Assembly: GCA_973895155.1 (NCBI GenBank)
Contig: OZ316895.1
Coordinates: 18,724,001 to 18,788,000 of the forward strand
Length of the DNA: 64,000 nt
Reading direction: 5' to 3'
Source: Marsupella aquatica
Taxonomy: Eukaryota; Marchantiophyta
Part shown: positions 35,503 through 46,908 of the stretch, one piece after another
Layout of the letters: every line of letters starts with the position of its first letter
How positions within the stretch are numbered: the stretch's first letter is position 1
The notes under the pieces: model-generated
Told to the model about the DNA's origin: nothing
The model's database searches: none
What the model saw: the letters and a program-made list of their open reading frames with translations, nothing else
Position numbers and translations under genes: made by a program

Positions 35503-37219
35503 CATTGATTCCTGGCCTTCTTTTCCCCTTTTTCTTTTCATCTGGTGGGGATCGCTTAGCCAATTTCCTTGCCCGGTCCTTTTTAACCGTTATGTGAGAG
35601 ATGAATCCTTCATACTCCGACATCTCCATGTCAGAGGGCTTCTCTGCGGCAGACAACCCATCTCCTTCTTCCATTTCCTCTGAGGTTTCTAAATCCGGAC
35701 GTGGTAAAACAGGATTCTCATTTGGCGCAGCCACAATGAGAGGAATATCAACAGCCCCTTGTCCCGTCTGATCATCTGAATTAGTCAGATTCTTATTCAA
35801 GACCGCCGAGGCATAATGCATGGATTGAAGGTCCTGCATGACCCCCGAGATAGCGACAACACCAGCCTGAAGATGAAGAGCAACCACTCCCGCCCTTCCC
35901 TCATCCGTGCATTCATCTACCTCCCGCACAATTTCCACCGAGGGGGGCGCAACAATACCCCCCTCTACACTCCCAAATAAAACAAAATCCCCGATACCAT
36001 TCGCCGGTATAGGCACACTATTCACCATCAGCGGAACACTAGTAATAGCCGGTGGCACCACTCCAACTTGCTCCACCACGGAACCGAGTGTCTTACCCAG
36101 AGCAATAGATCCGGTCGTTACCACCTCGGCAGCCACCGGTGGAGTAGTATCCGGAAGATCGACGGGTACAGCATTCGTCGGATCGGCATTCTCATGTAAT
36201 CTGCAATCTCGAGCCAGATGACCTTTTTTGTTGCACTTAAAGCAGTGGAAAGGGATATTTTTAAAGATAATAGGCTGCCAAATTGAGAGGTCCGCCTTAA
36301 TCTGTACCTTCACACTCTGTGGTAGCTCCCTCTGAGTATCCCATAGTATACAAACCCGATCGTGTGGGTAAGAACTCAAATCATCCCCTTGGGTGTAATG
36401 CAGTATATCTCCCAGGGAGGCAGCCAGCTTGCGACGGCATGGTTCAAGAATAAGAGCCCTGAACGGGATCTCGATCCACACTGGCAGCAACGTAAAGGAT
36501 TCATTCCGAATGTCGAAGGAGGGATCCCAGGGAAAAGTAAACACATATTTCTGGTCCAAAAACCAAGGGGCACCCGCCAATGCAAGGTCACGGTGCTCCG
36601 GATTTTTGAAAGCCACCAAATAAAAATTCTTTCCCACAAATTTGATTTGTGTCACCGGCCAGTGCATCTCTTCGACAAAGGTTTTCTCCACCCAGAATTT
36701 GAAGGTGGGTAACATTGGAGCCCTGTCAGTAAAGTAACACATCATGGCACAATTAAAGAGCTCCGTGACGCTAACCGCTGCTTCCTCCAGGGACCATTCG
36801 ATAGTCGTGTGCAATTTAGATGGCCAGTCCTGAACAGAGAGGTCAGCAATGCGCCTAAGCAAAGGGACACAGGCCTCCGCTGCTAGCTTATCGGTCTCCA
36901 CTGGATTCCCCTGATCCGAAGCAGCATGCCTCCCTGGAGTCCGCACATTAGAGGCAGACCATTGCATTGCATTTGCATTCCTGTCAGCAGATTCTCCAGC
37001 AATAGTTGGCTCGTCCTCCATTCTTTCTCCAATGTCATCATGGAAAGTCGCGCCAGCGTGGTGTGGCCTACGACCTTCTAGATCGTCCATCACTAATCCC
37101 TCCTTCTTCTCCTTGTCCCAGCGAGAGAAGCCATCAGAGTTATCTCCAGAAGGTCGAAGCCCAAACCAGCTCTGGACCGCCACAGCAGGCATGACTGAAT
37201 AGGCTTCCTGGTTACCCAT
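35503..37219 (-). pseudogene. LINE-A ORF1: DUF4283-like domain and CCHC zinc knuckle
   Basis: The ATG at 37219 begins MGNQEAYSVMPAVAVQ. Residues about 120-290 carry the DUF4283-like RNA-binding pattern: FNCAMMCYFTDRAPMLP, KFVGKNFYLVAF, FTFPWDPSFDIR and LPVWIEIPFR. A single knuckle, CFKCNKKGHLARDC, follows at about residue 330, then a long acidic, Val/Pro-rich tail. The frame is open until the LINE-B insertion at 35502. ORF1p binds element RNA to form the RNP that ORF2p uses. Confidence 0.9.
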
Positions 37220-38158
37220 GGGTCTAAGCCCACGGTTCCCTTCGGAGCGCGCATCTTGTCAAGAAAATTGATGTTCCATCTCACGACGGGATGTATCATT
37301 GGAAGTGGACGCCGGGAAAGAACATTGAGGTGGTCCCGACTGAACAGTAGGGTCCGCCCAGTATCCAGCACCTCCCTCGGCATCGCGCCGGGAGGTCTTT
37401 TCTCTCAAAAAAGCCGGTCCAGCTCCACGGCCCTGATAGCCATAGTTTGGACGAGTGTGCTCCATATGGTACCAAATGTATCCCGGTCTAGAGGAAAACA
37501 ACAATTCCCACCGTTCCAGAGTCAGAAAGATGCACTTTATGGGTGCAAGTTCCGATCAAAGATAGAGGATTGGCTAAAGTAGTAAATTTCAGCACTCCAC
37601 CGGCATCCCAAGTTCTCACCGATGATGAAAATCAGATAACGTTCAAGAAGGAAGATCTCACCTCCCCGCCAGAAGATCCTCCTGATGATGATCTCAGATG
37701 CAGACCCCAGTGCCGTGTATGCCAGGGATAAGTCAGCACTTCAATCGATAGCAGGTGACCCTCCAAAGCAGAAACTTATTTTAGCAGATTCCCTAAACCA
37801 GTCGTTGGCACCGAGATTAGATTACTCCACCCAGATTCTTTCACTACTCCCAGATGCTTCATCCGCATTAGCCTTTTCACTCCCTCGACTACACCCACCA
37901 GCCACCTTAGGGTTGACCAAAAACCGCGGCCACGGGCCAAGCACAATGCCCTATTCTTGCGGAAAAGTCCTCCGGGAACCAAAAACTCACCAAAAAAAGT
38001 CCTGTTGATAGTAGAAACACCTCCGTCTAGGAGATAAGCAAGATTAGTACTTTAAATCATCTAGTCATACATAAGACCCCGACAAAGATCCACACCCTAG
38101 TGCTCGTCAGCTCCGTCAGTGCTCCGCTTCAGCTCCTTCATTCCAGGATCACTGTATC
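37220..38158 (-). other. LINE-A 5' leader
   Basis: This is non-coding leader between the TSD and the ORF1 ATG. The outer 611 bp (37528-38138) recur at 2443-3050. It should carry the internal promoter of LINE-A. No motif was singled out. Confidence 0.7.
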
Positions 38159-38175
38159 CAGGCCATGCAATTCTT
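38159..38175. repeat. LINE-A target-site duplication, right copy (17 bp)
   Basis: CAGGCCATGCAATTCTT is identical to 30082-30098. Confidence 0.9.
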
Positions 38176-38439
38176 ACCAAGCCTACTATCATCTACGAGG
38201 ATAACAAGCCTTGTGTTGATCAGATCGTTAAGGGCTTTATCAAGGGCGACCGAATCAAACATATTGCCCCCAAATTTTTCCACACGCATGAACAGCACGG
38301 GGACCAAATCAATGTTCAATGGATACCTTCTAAAGATAATTGCGCTGACCTTTTTACGAAGCCCTTACCTCGCATTCTCCACAAAGCGCATTCGACTGGA
38401 ATAGGCCTCCGTAGATTATCGGACTTCACTGAAATCTGA
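38159..38439 (+). pseudogene. Copia-2 RNase H, C-terminal part after LINE-A
   Basis: It reads PTIIYEDNKPCVDQIVKGFIKG, HIAPKFFHTHEQ and NCADLFTKPLPR, the standard end of copia RNase H, and stops at 38439. It joins the part ending at 30081 once LINE-A and one TSD copy are disregarded. Confidence 0.9.
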
Positions 38440-38730
38440 CTTCCCCACGATACCTCCTCTGTTCTATGCATATTCTACTGAACGTATGTTCTCCATACTC
38501 GAACATTTCGACACGTCCTATCGAACACTCATTTCGATTCAGCCATACATGATTACACTCCTTTCTTACTATTTTTGACTCATTACATGTAAGGTAGTGA
38601 CACTCTTTTTACCCCAGAAGAAAGCGGGGGGTTTTTAATGAGGTCATACCCCAATGAGTTTTTCCATTATACTCATAACTAGGCTTAAATTTATTTCCAA
38701 AATGGTTACTTTAAGAAACATCAAGTAACC

Positions 38731-38739
38731 AAGGGGGAG
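38731..38739 (+). other. Copia-2 polypurine tract
   Basis: AAGGGGGAG lies immediately before TGTTAGAATA, the LTR start, as in Copia-1. Confidence 0.85.
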
Positions 38740-38928
38740 TGTTAGAATATATTTAACCCTTAGTCCATATGATGATACAAAGAGGTATGCAATACCTAGA
38801 TATAAAGAGACACAAGACTAGGAGAGGGTAGTTACAACTACCCCAATGTACAATATAAGATAAGCCACATTGGCTTAAGAGAAATTCAATCATCTTTTGT
38901 TGGTGTATGTATATTTCATAATTTAACA
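38740..38928 (+). repeat. Copia-2 3' LTR (candidate, about 189 bp)
   Basis: It begins TGTTAGAATATATTTAACCC after the purine tract. The end ATTTAACA at 38928 is a guess from the CA rule, as no left LTR exists for comparison. Confidence 0.6.
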
Positions 38929-39469
38929 GCTTTGAAGTTAACAAGTGTTAAACCTGTGAAAATGACATTTTTCTTGAAACACTTGATTACTAGCGTCGGG
39001 CGCTACCTAAACTAAAGTTACCATTATGATACAACAAGTCATACATACCCATTGAACGTATACTAAAATGCTATGCCTTACTATAAACCATGAGAATTAT
39101 GTTTGCCTAAGATGTAATGCAGTTTTCTAATGGTAAGAATTGGTTGGCTTGGGAGGACATTGTCTACTAGATCAAGCTTGAAGATAGATTTGTAAACCTA
39201 GTACAAATGCTTACATGGCATGAAAGGTTTTCCTCAAGAATGCCGACGAAAGAAATCCTCACAAGAGCAACAAGCAAAAATGCAAATCTGCACCCAGTAA
39301 GTATTTGCAGTTTGTAGATGTGCATGTGTGCAGATTTGGAATTGTTTTGCGTATGATTTTCCTGATAAAACTTCCATAGCTTTGATAAGAGTCATTGTTT
39401 CTTTTGTTGTTGATTTAATCCTTTTATGGTGTTCTTGAGTGGAATTTGATCTGGAGTTCATCACACGCC
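38929..39469. other. Intergenic, nothing recognised
   Basis: Only an 8-bp inverted pair (CAAGTGTT/AACACTTG, about 38940-38985) was noted. No gene or repeat was recognised. Confidence 0.35.
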
Positions 39470-42230
39470 CATTCCTGTGACGCCGCTAGCACGGTTGGTA
39501 ATGAGTAATATAGCTTAATCCGTGTTAAGCACGTATGAAGTAGACGTAGAAATCCATAGTTATTAGCATAACGACACAAAATTAGCTAGTAATGATGCTT
39601 AGGATAGGTTTTAGTAATAATGGGAGTTCACGCTCAAGCTGGAGGCATGGCACCTGACATATCGTTGGATTAGGGGCGCGTTATGGTTGTCAGCATTGGA
39701 TGTGTATAACTGATCCGGAGGCAGCTCTCTGCTATGCTCTGACCCAGACTAAAGGAGTGATCAATAAGCCTTGTGCATGACAAACTCGGCCTATCGTAAG
39801 CAAGAGGGGCCGACCGATCGATGGACGGCAGGGGTATAAAAGGTGGACTCTTCTCCGTTACAGGTTTACCAATTCTCTCCTTGCGCAAGCTTTGAGCTCG
39901 GCCCCTTTGCGCAGCTTAGTGATTCAGCCATCCCTTGACACTTTGCCATATGTCTGTCACGGTTATGTCCAGTGTTGCTATTTGCTTCTAGTACCAATTC
40001 CTATGCATTGGTAACCATCTTGCGACCTCACTTGCCAATCATAACCCGCAAAAGTACATAGCCAAAAGGCATTACAAATGGCTTATCCAATTGAATGGGC
40101 GCTCTCATTACAACAACAACCTCAACCTTCCATTTGAGAGCAAGTACTCTTTGGGTGCACAGATCTCCAAGTTCTTCTTTGAGGGAACCAAGTACCTCGG
40201 TTTGGAGAAGCGCTCCTCTGACTCCCAGATGAGGTTTTCAAGATCCTTGGCACGGTGGACTTACAACGTCATCACTTCAATGACATACCCGCCAGGTTGT
40301 AGGCCTTCCTTGACTGTTGGTTTGGCAATAGTCCAAACTGGGGAGGACCTTCATTCATCACAACATAGCTTGGCTTCCCATCTAGAACTCTGGGCCCCAT
40401 GACATATCCTCCAGCTGCGGCCAACTAACCAGTGCTAGGACAGGCGCAGACGCCGCCCTCAGCACCCTCAAGCCGCTCTTCACCACTGGTTGCACCACCC
40501 GTTAGGGTGCAATCCATGGTGAACGCGGTCAACCTGAGCTCGGAGGACAAGGAAGTTCCTCCACCACTTGTCTGCAAACCGCCAGGAACCCATCAACACA
40601 GGACGGGTAACATGCCACCATCCTAGCAAGCCCACCTCCAAAAGGCGGCCCCGGTGGACAACATGGTGATGGTTGCAGCCCCGACACCAGTATTGATGGC
40701 AGTGGCAATCCCACCACCACTGGATAAGGAAGACGGGGAGTTGTCCCCCTCAATGAGTCACCCCGGAAACCAATTGCGGGGTAAGAATCCGGCTTTAGTA
40801 TCCGGCTTACCCGTTGCCACCGTTGCAGTGGCCAAATTGACCATGCATCGAATGGGGGAGAATGTCCACAAAAACATTCTCCACCCAAAGCATGCATGTT
40901 ATCTGAAGACCCAAGGGTTCAAGCACCTTGCCGCCCTCTCCCTTGGAACACTTACAGGTATTACTAGCAAGATATGACGGAGTTCATCCAGAATTTTGAC
41001 AAGGCCCGTTAGCAGACCCGTGCGCATGGACAAGTGATGTCCTTCAACGAGGCACAGCTTAAGCTCATCTTTGGCCTACCCAAAAGACAGAATCGGGTAG
41101 AATCACGAGCACTAGGGGGCAAGGGAGCCAAGTACCAGTCCTCAAGCTTCCCACCCAAGGGTTCGGTGGACAACGGCTTCCTCATGCGGACATGCCTCAT
41201 CCTAGAGATAGCGGAGCGGCTGGATTTCTAGAGGTATGTACTCCATATGATGGAGCCACGGGGAGAGATATCTGCCGCCAAGGTGATCCAGGTTAAGAAC
41301 TACCGGCCTAGGAAGTGGGCTTCTTTCTTTGTCAAGAAGTTCCACAAGGAAATGGAATGATGAAGGAAGACCTTGTACCTCGGGGGAAATGTGTACCTTG
41401 CAAGCCACATTGAGATTATCATAGAGTGGTACACCCATTTTGATTGTTGAACCCTTCCTCGGTGCAGCAAGCCTAAACTCACTCTGGCCAGGTGGGTCTT
41501 TCTGGCTCAAGAGAGATGGCCCCAACCTGAGGCCCAAAACCCAGCACCCGTGGCTTCCATCCCCACCCAATCCTGCAACCAACCACTGGAGCCCCTCCTT
41601 CCGTACCGGACGTGGCAGTCATCGCGACCTTGGACGCACAGAACCAAGCCCGAGCAATCATCGCGACCAACCCTATTGCTGACCCCGGGCCGGTAGCCCC
41701 AGTTGAGCAAGCACCTACATCCCCCGCACCGGCACCAATAGAACCTCCTTCCTCCATGGATCTAGCTACCCCTATCTTCATCACCCTAGAGCTGGATTTG
41801 TCTGCACCCACCCCAACCTAGATAGAAGGAGGTCAGTGCCCAAGAGCCAGCGGCCATGACCTAATGAACCCGGAATACTTTGCTCTGGGTACGTTCTGAA
41901 TGGGTTGCTTGATGAGAACCGTAGAAGTCGATTGAGACGTTGGGTTGTTTATGGCCTAAAAGGTGGCGTACTTCTTCAGCCAAAAACTGGTTGCGGCAGT
42001 ATGGGCATGACATGCATAGTCCAAGGCCACAAGGAGGATAGAGCAGTATCGGGTTGAGACAACCTAGCTACTTGACGTGGCCTCAGCCTATGAAACCAAA
42101 CTACAACTTCTCCGGCCCCAGCTTGCAACGGCCTTGGCCCAAATCACCAAAGCCAAAGTCGCCAAATATTCAAACAGGGTCGCCTTGCTTGATTCGCAAA
42201 CTTTCACTTTGGACGTAGATTAAAGCATTA
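39470..42230 (+). mobile_element. G-family copy 4 (G4): most complete plus-strand copy, decayed
   Basis: The 5' region has a TATA box (TATAAA, 39835-39840) and TGCGCAAGCTTTG (39892-39904), both shared with G2. Coding pieces follow in order: 40030-40402 (HNPQKY, NLNLPFESKYSLGAQISKFF); a Pro-rich stretch 40432-40977; 41010-41231 with MSFNEAQLKLIFGLP and NGFLMRTC, matching the VIAEVFGLP...NGFFWNTC block of G1; 41240-41420 (AKVIQVKNY, SFFVKKFHKEM); a Pro/Ala linker 41480-41821; and a short coiled coil to about 42225. Stops and shifts separate all blocks. No polymerase or transposase signature was seen. Confidence 0.6.
39835..39840 (+). promoter_or_regulatory. TATA box of G4
   Basis: TATAAA lies in GGGGTATAAAAGGTGG, about 55 bp before the conserved TGCGCAAGCTTTG. 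G2 has TTTAAAA in the same place. Conservation between diverged copies supports a promoter role. Confidence 0.5.
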
Positions 42231-42420
42231 GACTGCGAGCTTCAATCGCTATGGAAAAGTAGGTTTTTGCTGCGTGGCCAAGGAGGTTTAACCCAGGTTA
42301 ATGGTAGACTCAACCTGGGGTTGTAACACTCCCCCTTGGTTGTACCGTGGAAACATGTTATGGTACAACCAACAAGTCTACCATATATGTGGAGTGTAAT
42401 TGTTGTATCTTTAAGATATG
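42231..42420 (-). mobile_element. Copia-type LTR/purine-tract junction, fragment
   Basis: On the minus strand CCAAGGGGGAG is followed by TGTTACAACCCC, exactly the form of the Copia-1 and Copia-2 purine tract and LTR start. Just upstream, GTTGTACC and GGTACAAC form an inverted repeat around CATAACATGTTTCCAC (about 42341-42369). No coding sequence remains. Confidence 0.55.
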
Positions 42421-43698
42421 GCCTAATGAAAAGGAGAAGAAATTGATTTTAGGTGCTGAAGGGAAACTGACGGAGCTGAAGGTGTGTTGGGTGTACTCAA
42501 ATCTGGTCTTGTGGATGAGCGTTACGATTGATAGTTGACTGGGTGCTAAGATGCTTACTCCTGTTTAGGGGGGTGTAACTTTTGCGAATGCAGGTGGAAG
42601 CGATGGAAGGGATGCTTGGAGAAGAAAGCTAAAAGAAAAAGTAGGAAGGATTGGCATGGTTTAGGGTCAGTGCTGCTGGTAGATGTAACCGCTGGAGCCC
42701 TGCGCATGACCCACTACATCTGTTTGAAGAGATAATCTTACTTAGGGAGGTGCGGCATTAGGAAGTGGATTCAGATTACAGCTTGTAAGATTGATTAGCA
42801 GCGATCAGGAAGGACGCGGGGCGGTGCTATTCCAAGGGCGGAGGAAGTATAAGGTGGCGGATGGAAGGTTGCTGAACTTTGTTCGGTTCTAAACATTGAG
42901 AGTTGGTTGGCAATTGCGGGGCGTTATTTGGAGATGTTTACCTTTCTTCAGGGGGGTGCTTTGGCGATTTAGGGTGGGTGGCGGAAGTAAGGGAGATTCT
43001 GCTTCATTCCGCCTCTTTTCCCTATGATTTTGCGTACACTGAGAGAGAGGAAGTCAAGAGCCATCGCTGAGCAAGTGATTTGGATTAGGGGTCGTGGAAC
43101 CTAATTACACTAGGGTAAGCACGGCCGTGACGGGATCTGGATCGTGACTTCATTTGTAAGGTCGGAGGCGCAACAAGATACGGGACTGACAACTGAGATT
43201 AGGATCGCTGACTGGTGACCCACAGGGAGCTGGGGGGAATTAGTTTTGAGGACCTGAGGGAATTGACAGTAATACCGTTGTCACTGACAACAGGGTAAGA
43301 CAGGGCAAAGTAAGAGATCAAAATCTGAAGTATATAGCGGAGAGCAAGGGCAGTGGGCCTTAGAAGCCAAGCGAAGCGGCATGAATCTGACTTAGTAACA
43401 GGGATAGATTGGGAAAGGAAAAGTTAAAGGGCAGATTGGAAGACCCACAAGGAAAAAAAGGGGAAGTAGAAGCGGTGGGCAGGGGGCACTCACTGTGGGG
43501 ACTTGCCACTGGCGCGGGGAAGGGAAGAATGAACGGCTGACTAACGGGGAGATTACAAAGTAGCAACTCACGGGACAGGGGTGGAGGGACTTTGCTGACA
43601 CTAGGAAGGAAGGGCGGATTGAGAGGTGAGAAGGAACCCTCTACTCAAAGTACCATCTAAAATTACTGCTTAAATTATGGAGTTGATAGGGGAGGATA

Positions 43699-45478
43699 AT
43701 GCAAGATGCTCCTGGCCACCGGCCTTTTTTTGTGGCCCAACAACCCTTTGACTTGTATGCCAATTCCGATCAGGCGCGCAAGCGCCTGGCGGACCCAAAG
43801 GAGCCACAAGAGAATAGCAATGAGCCTAGGAAGGCAAGAGACAGCGAGATCACATCGGGCCCGACAAAGAGTAGGGCTATTGAGCACGATGCTGAACCTG
43901 CCAGAACCCCTGGTGCAGGACCTCAGGCCATTGGACCTCAACTGGTCGAGATTAGGGCCCCGACTGAGCGTGAAACACCGGAGAAGGCAGATGGACAGGA
44001 AAGGGAAGGGGTCTCGGATAAATGTATTAACATTTTAAAGGAGATCGCGGACAACACAAAAGGTGATTGGAGCTCTAAGCTATTCACCACGGTGGACTGG
44101 AGTCTTGAGGAAGCAGCGTGCAATGTAAGGCAGTTGTACAACTGTGCAATGTTGTGCTATTTTACTGACTGGACTCCGATGCTGCCAACATTCCGGGCAT
44201 GGGTGGAAGACTGGATGGTAGAGAGGCAAGGCAGGTGAAATTCGTTGGGAAAAGTTTCTATATGATTGTATTTGAAAAGGCAGAGCATCGGGATTTGGCT
44301 TTAGAGTGTGCACCGTGGTTCCTGGAGCGGAAATTAGTATTTACCTTCCCCTGGGACCCTTCATTTGATATAAGGTCTGCAAAATTTACTAAGTTACCAG
44401 TATGGATTGAGCTTCCTTTTCGAGTGCTAGTACTTGAAGGATGTAGGACAAAGATTGCAGAATCACTGGGAAAGCTGCTACATTACATCCAAGGCGATGA
44501 CTATAGTTCCTACCCGCACGACAGGGCCTGTATCCTCTGGGATACTGAACGTGAAGTACCTCAAAGTGCACAAGTCAAAATTAGGGAGGATATAATTATC
44601 TGGCAACCCATCCTGTTTAAGAACATTCCTTTCCATTGCTTTAAGTGCAATAAGAAAGGGCATTTGGCCCGAGAATGCAGGGAAGGTCGGAATGTTGTTG
44701 CGGAGGCTGATCAGGAGAACAAGGGGGAGGCAGCGGATGACACCCCGGAGGAGTTGGATGAGACAGCAGAAGGAGACCCGGAGGAGGTGTTGAGGAGCCA
44801 ACTAGCAATGAATCTTTGGGTGAGATTGGGTGCGGAGGTGGTGGCTACCAGGGAGGATAATACGGTAACTGCGGATATACTAGCGGCGGAATCACTGATG
44901 CGAGAGGAAGCTGCTGCCATGCCAGAGGTTACTAGAGTTGGGAACGGGCAATTAAGCATCTCTAAAGGTGTAGACCCGGGAGAAGGCGACCTGCTGATGC
45001 TGCCAACTTGCAGAGACGGGGGGACAGCGGAATTGGTTGCACTTACTACACTACCATCTGGGGTGCTTGATGCGGGGCACAAAGCTTTGCACCTGCTGGG
45101 ATGGCTGTCTCTACAATTGCTGATTCGATCAAATCACCCAGTGAGGGGGATGGTGCGGACCCAGAAGCCTATTCATATCACGGGGACACGGATGTTGATA
45201 TGTCAGAATATGAAGAGTATGTATCTGGTAAAGGAAAGGAGAGAGCCAGGAAGCTGGACAAGAGGACACCTCCAATTACTAAGAAGGATCGTGCTCCTCA
45301 AGAGGCTAAAAAGCAACGCTCCCTCACTTTCTCATTGTCGTCTGTGCCTGATGTAGGGATCGGAAAGTTGCGGGCACTTGGGGCGATGCAGGATCAACTA
45401 ACGATGGATATTGCTACTCCAATTGGCACTGATGAAGGGGGGAAATGGAGCGGGCTTCTCCCCACCCGGCGGACTTAG
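43699..45478 (+). pseudogene. LINE-A' ORF1: DUF4283-like plus CCHC
   Basis: The blocks mirror LINE-A ORF1: LYNCAMLCYFTDWTPMLP, KFVGKSFYMIVFEKAEHRDLAL, FTFPWDPSFDIR, LPVWIELPFR and the knuckle CFKCNKKGHLAREC (about 44636-44677). A frame change at about 44215-44235, next to GTAGAGAGGCAAGGCAGG, and another near 45100-45180 split it. The C-terminal part is Lys/Arg-rich. Confidence 0.85.
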
Positions 45479-45608
45479 TGATGGAGGAGACAGGGGACAT
45501 GGATATTGCAACGCCAAGACGTAGCAGTGGCAGCACCGATTTGGGTACGCCATCGGGAGGGCGGGTACATCTGTAAGCTCAGAGAGAATTGAGGGGGGAC
45601 CGACTTAA

Positions 45609-46776
45609 ATGGGTGGGATGCTGAGGGCTGCCTCCTGGAATGTGTGTGGGCTGTGTGAGCCCAACAAAAAGACTACGGTGAAAAACTGGATTGAATCGAG
45701 GAAGGAAAGGCTGGACATTCTAGCACTGCAAGAAATTAAAGTAGATCGGTTAAGGCTGGACATTGCGTTGAGAGCAATCCTGCCTTTGTATCATTGTGTC
45801 ACGTCTATACCGGAGGAGGGACGGGGAGGTACTTCCCTTATGTTACACCCTGACATTAAAGTGGTAGCATCTGGAGTGGTCAATCTCGGGTGTGCAACAT
45901 GGGCGCTCGTGGAGTATGAACAGTGCAATTTTGGAATTGTGAGCGTGTACGCTCCCAATTCTTGACGGAGAGCAATTCTATGGAATGAACTAAAGATACT
46001 GTTGCCACAGTCAAACTGGATTGTTTGTGGGGACTTTAATATGACCGAGAGGCGAGTTGACTCCACTGGGAGCTCGCCCTTTATCCGGGGCCGAGAAGCT
46101 GAGTTTTGGTGATTCTTTAAGGTGAGATTTAATTTGGTGGATGCAATCCTTATGAAGGGGGCAGTAACTAGAGCATGCTTTACCTGGCGTAGGAATAGAA
46201 ACGGGATAATGGTACAATCCCGACTGGACAGGTTTTATTTCAGTGATAATGGGGACTGGATCGAACAGCTACTAGAGCTTGAGCATGACGGAGGTTCAGC
46301 CCTTTCGGACCATGACCCCATTATGGTAGGTGTGCGATTGGTGGGGGGTCTGGGGGGAGACAACAATTGGGTGCGGATTAGACTCTTCAAGGCTAATCCG
46401 GCACTGGTGTTGGTGGAAGGTACCGTGGAGACTCTACAAGAGGCTTGGAATGAGGGGAAAGGCGAGGGCGACGAACCAATATTGGCGTTTGACAAGGCTA
46501 GTAGGAATCTGAGACGAGCCTACATGGCAAAACAGGCATCACCCAAGGAGCGGGAGGTGGAGATGCTGCTTCTTCGTAATCAGCTGCGGCTGCTTAAGGT
46601 GGCAATAATGGAAGAAAGCTCAGATAGTGAATTACAGGAATACATTGCAATGGAAGACATATTACATGTAGCGGAATTAGAGGAGGCACATCGAGTAAGA
46701 CGACTAGCAAGAATTAAATGGCTGGGAGAGGGTGAGGAGCCCTCCCGATTCTACTTTGCAACGGTAAAGGCCAAAT
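45609..46776 (+). pseudogene. LINE-A' ORF2, endonuclease domain only
   Basis: ATG-proximal motifs are LRAASWNVCGLCEPN, LALQEIKVD, GGTSLML, VYAPNS, CGDFNMTE, SRLDRFYFS and ALSDHDPIM. Stops at 45963 and near 46110 inactivate it. The frame ends in FYFATVKAK at the LINE-B junction. Confidence 0.85.
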
Positions 46777-46908
46777 GGTAATGGTAATGGTAATGGTAAT
46801 GTATTATAAGCTCCGGGACCATGAAAGTCAAAGGAGCTGCCACAAAAAGTAAAGTACAATGCAATCAAAGAAAAGAGCAACCAAAAGAGATTGCTCAGAA
46901 GAGGACAA

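Larger units (their letters stand above)
30099..38158 (-). mobile_element. LINE-A, plant L1-type non-LTR retrotransposon (about 8.06 kb with nested insert)
   Basis: It is oriented right to left. The leader 38158-37220 is followed by ORF1 (37219 to about 34456, interrupted), ORF2 (34392-30482, broken) and a 3' UTR ending in poly(A), seen as the T-rich run at 30097-30118. A 17-bp TSD encloses it. Gene content is the standard plant L1 set: DUF4283-like plus CCHC ORF1, and EN-RT-zf-RVT ORF2. A 757-bp LINE-B copy sits in the 3' part of ORF1. The copy appears 5' complete, which is uncommon for LINEs. Confidence 0.95.
26151..38928 (+). mobile_element. Copia-2, 5'-truncated Ty1/copia element split by LINE-A
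   Basis: The element occupies 26151-30098 and 38159-38928. The middle is LINE-A, and CAGGCCATGCAATTCTT is duplicated at both junctions. The order is gag C-terminus, protease, integrase, RT, RNase H, purine tract and 3' LTR. Its proteins are similar along their length to Copia-1, but nucleotide divergence is high. Stops at 28576, 29592 and 29958 and frame shifts make it defective. No left LTR was found. Confidence 0.9.
42450..46776 (+). mobile_element. LINE-A', diverged relative of LINE-A, interrupted at 46776
   Basis: It starts near CTGACGGAGCTGAAG, resembling the LINE-A 5' end. A leader to 43698 is followed by ORF1 (43699-45478) and the EN part of ORF2 (45609-46776). It stops within the conserved FYFATVKAK block, where the LINE-B tail begins. 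The remaining ORF2 and 3' end are not found elsewhere in the window. Confidence 0.85.

Noticed and set aside
46777-46800. TACCAT/ATGGTA repeats as ordinary microsatellites
   Set aside because: The same repeat ends every LINE-B 3' copy (35502, 51441, 55443, 61345), so it is the element's tail.
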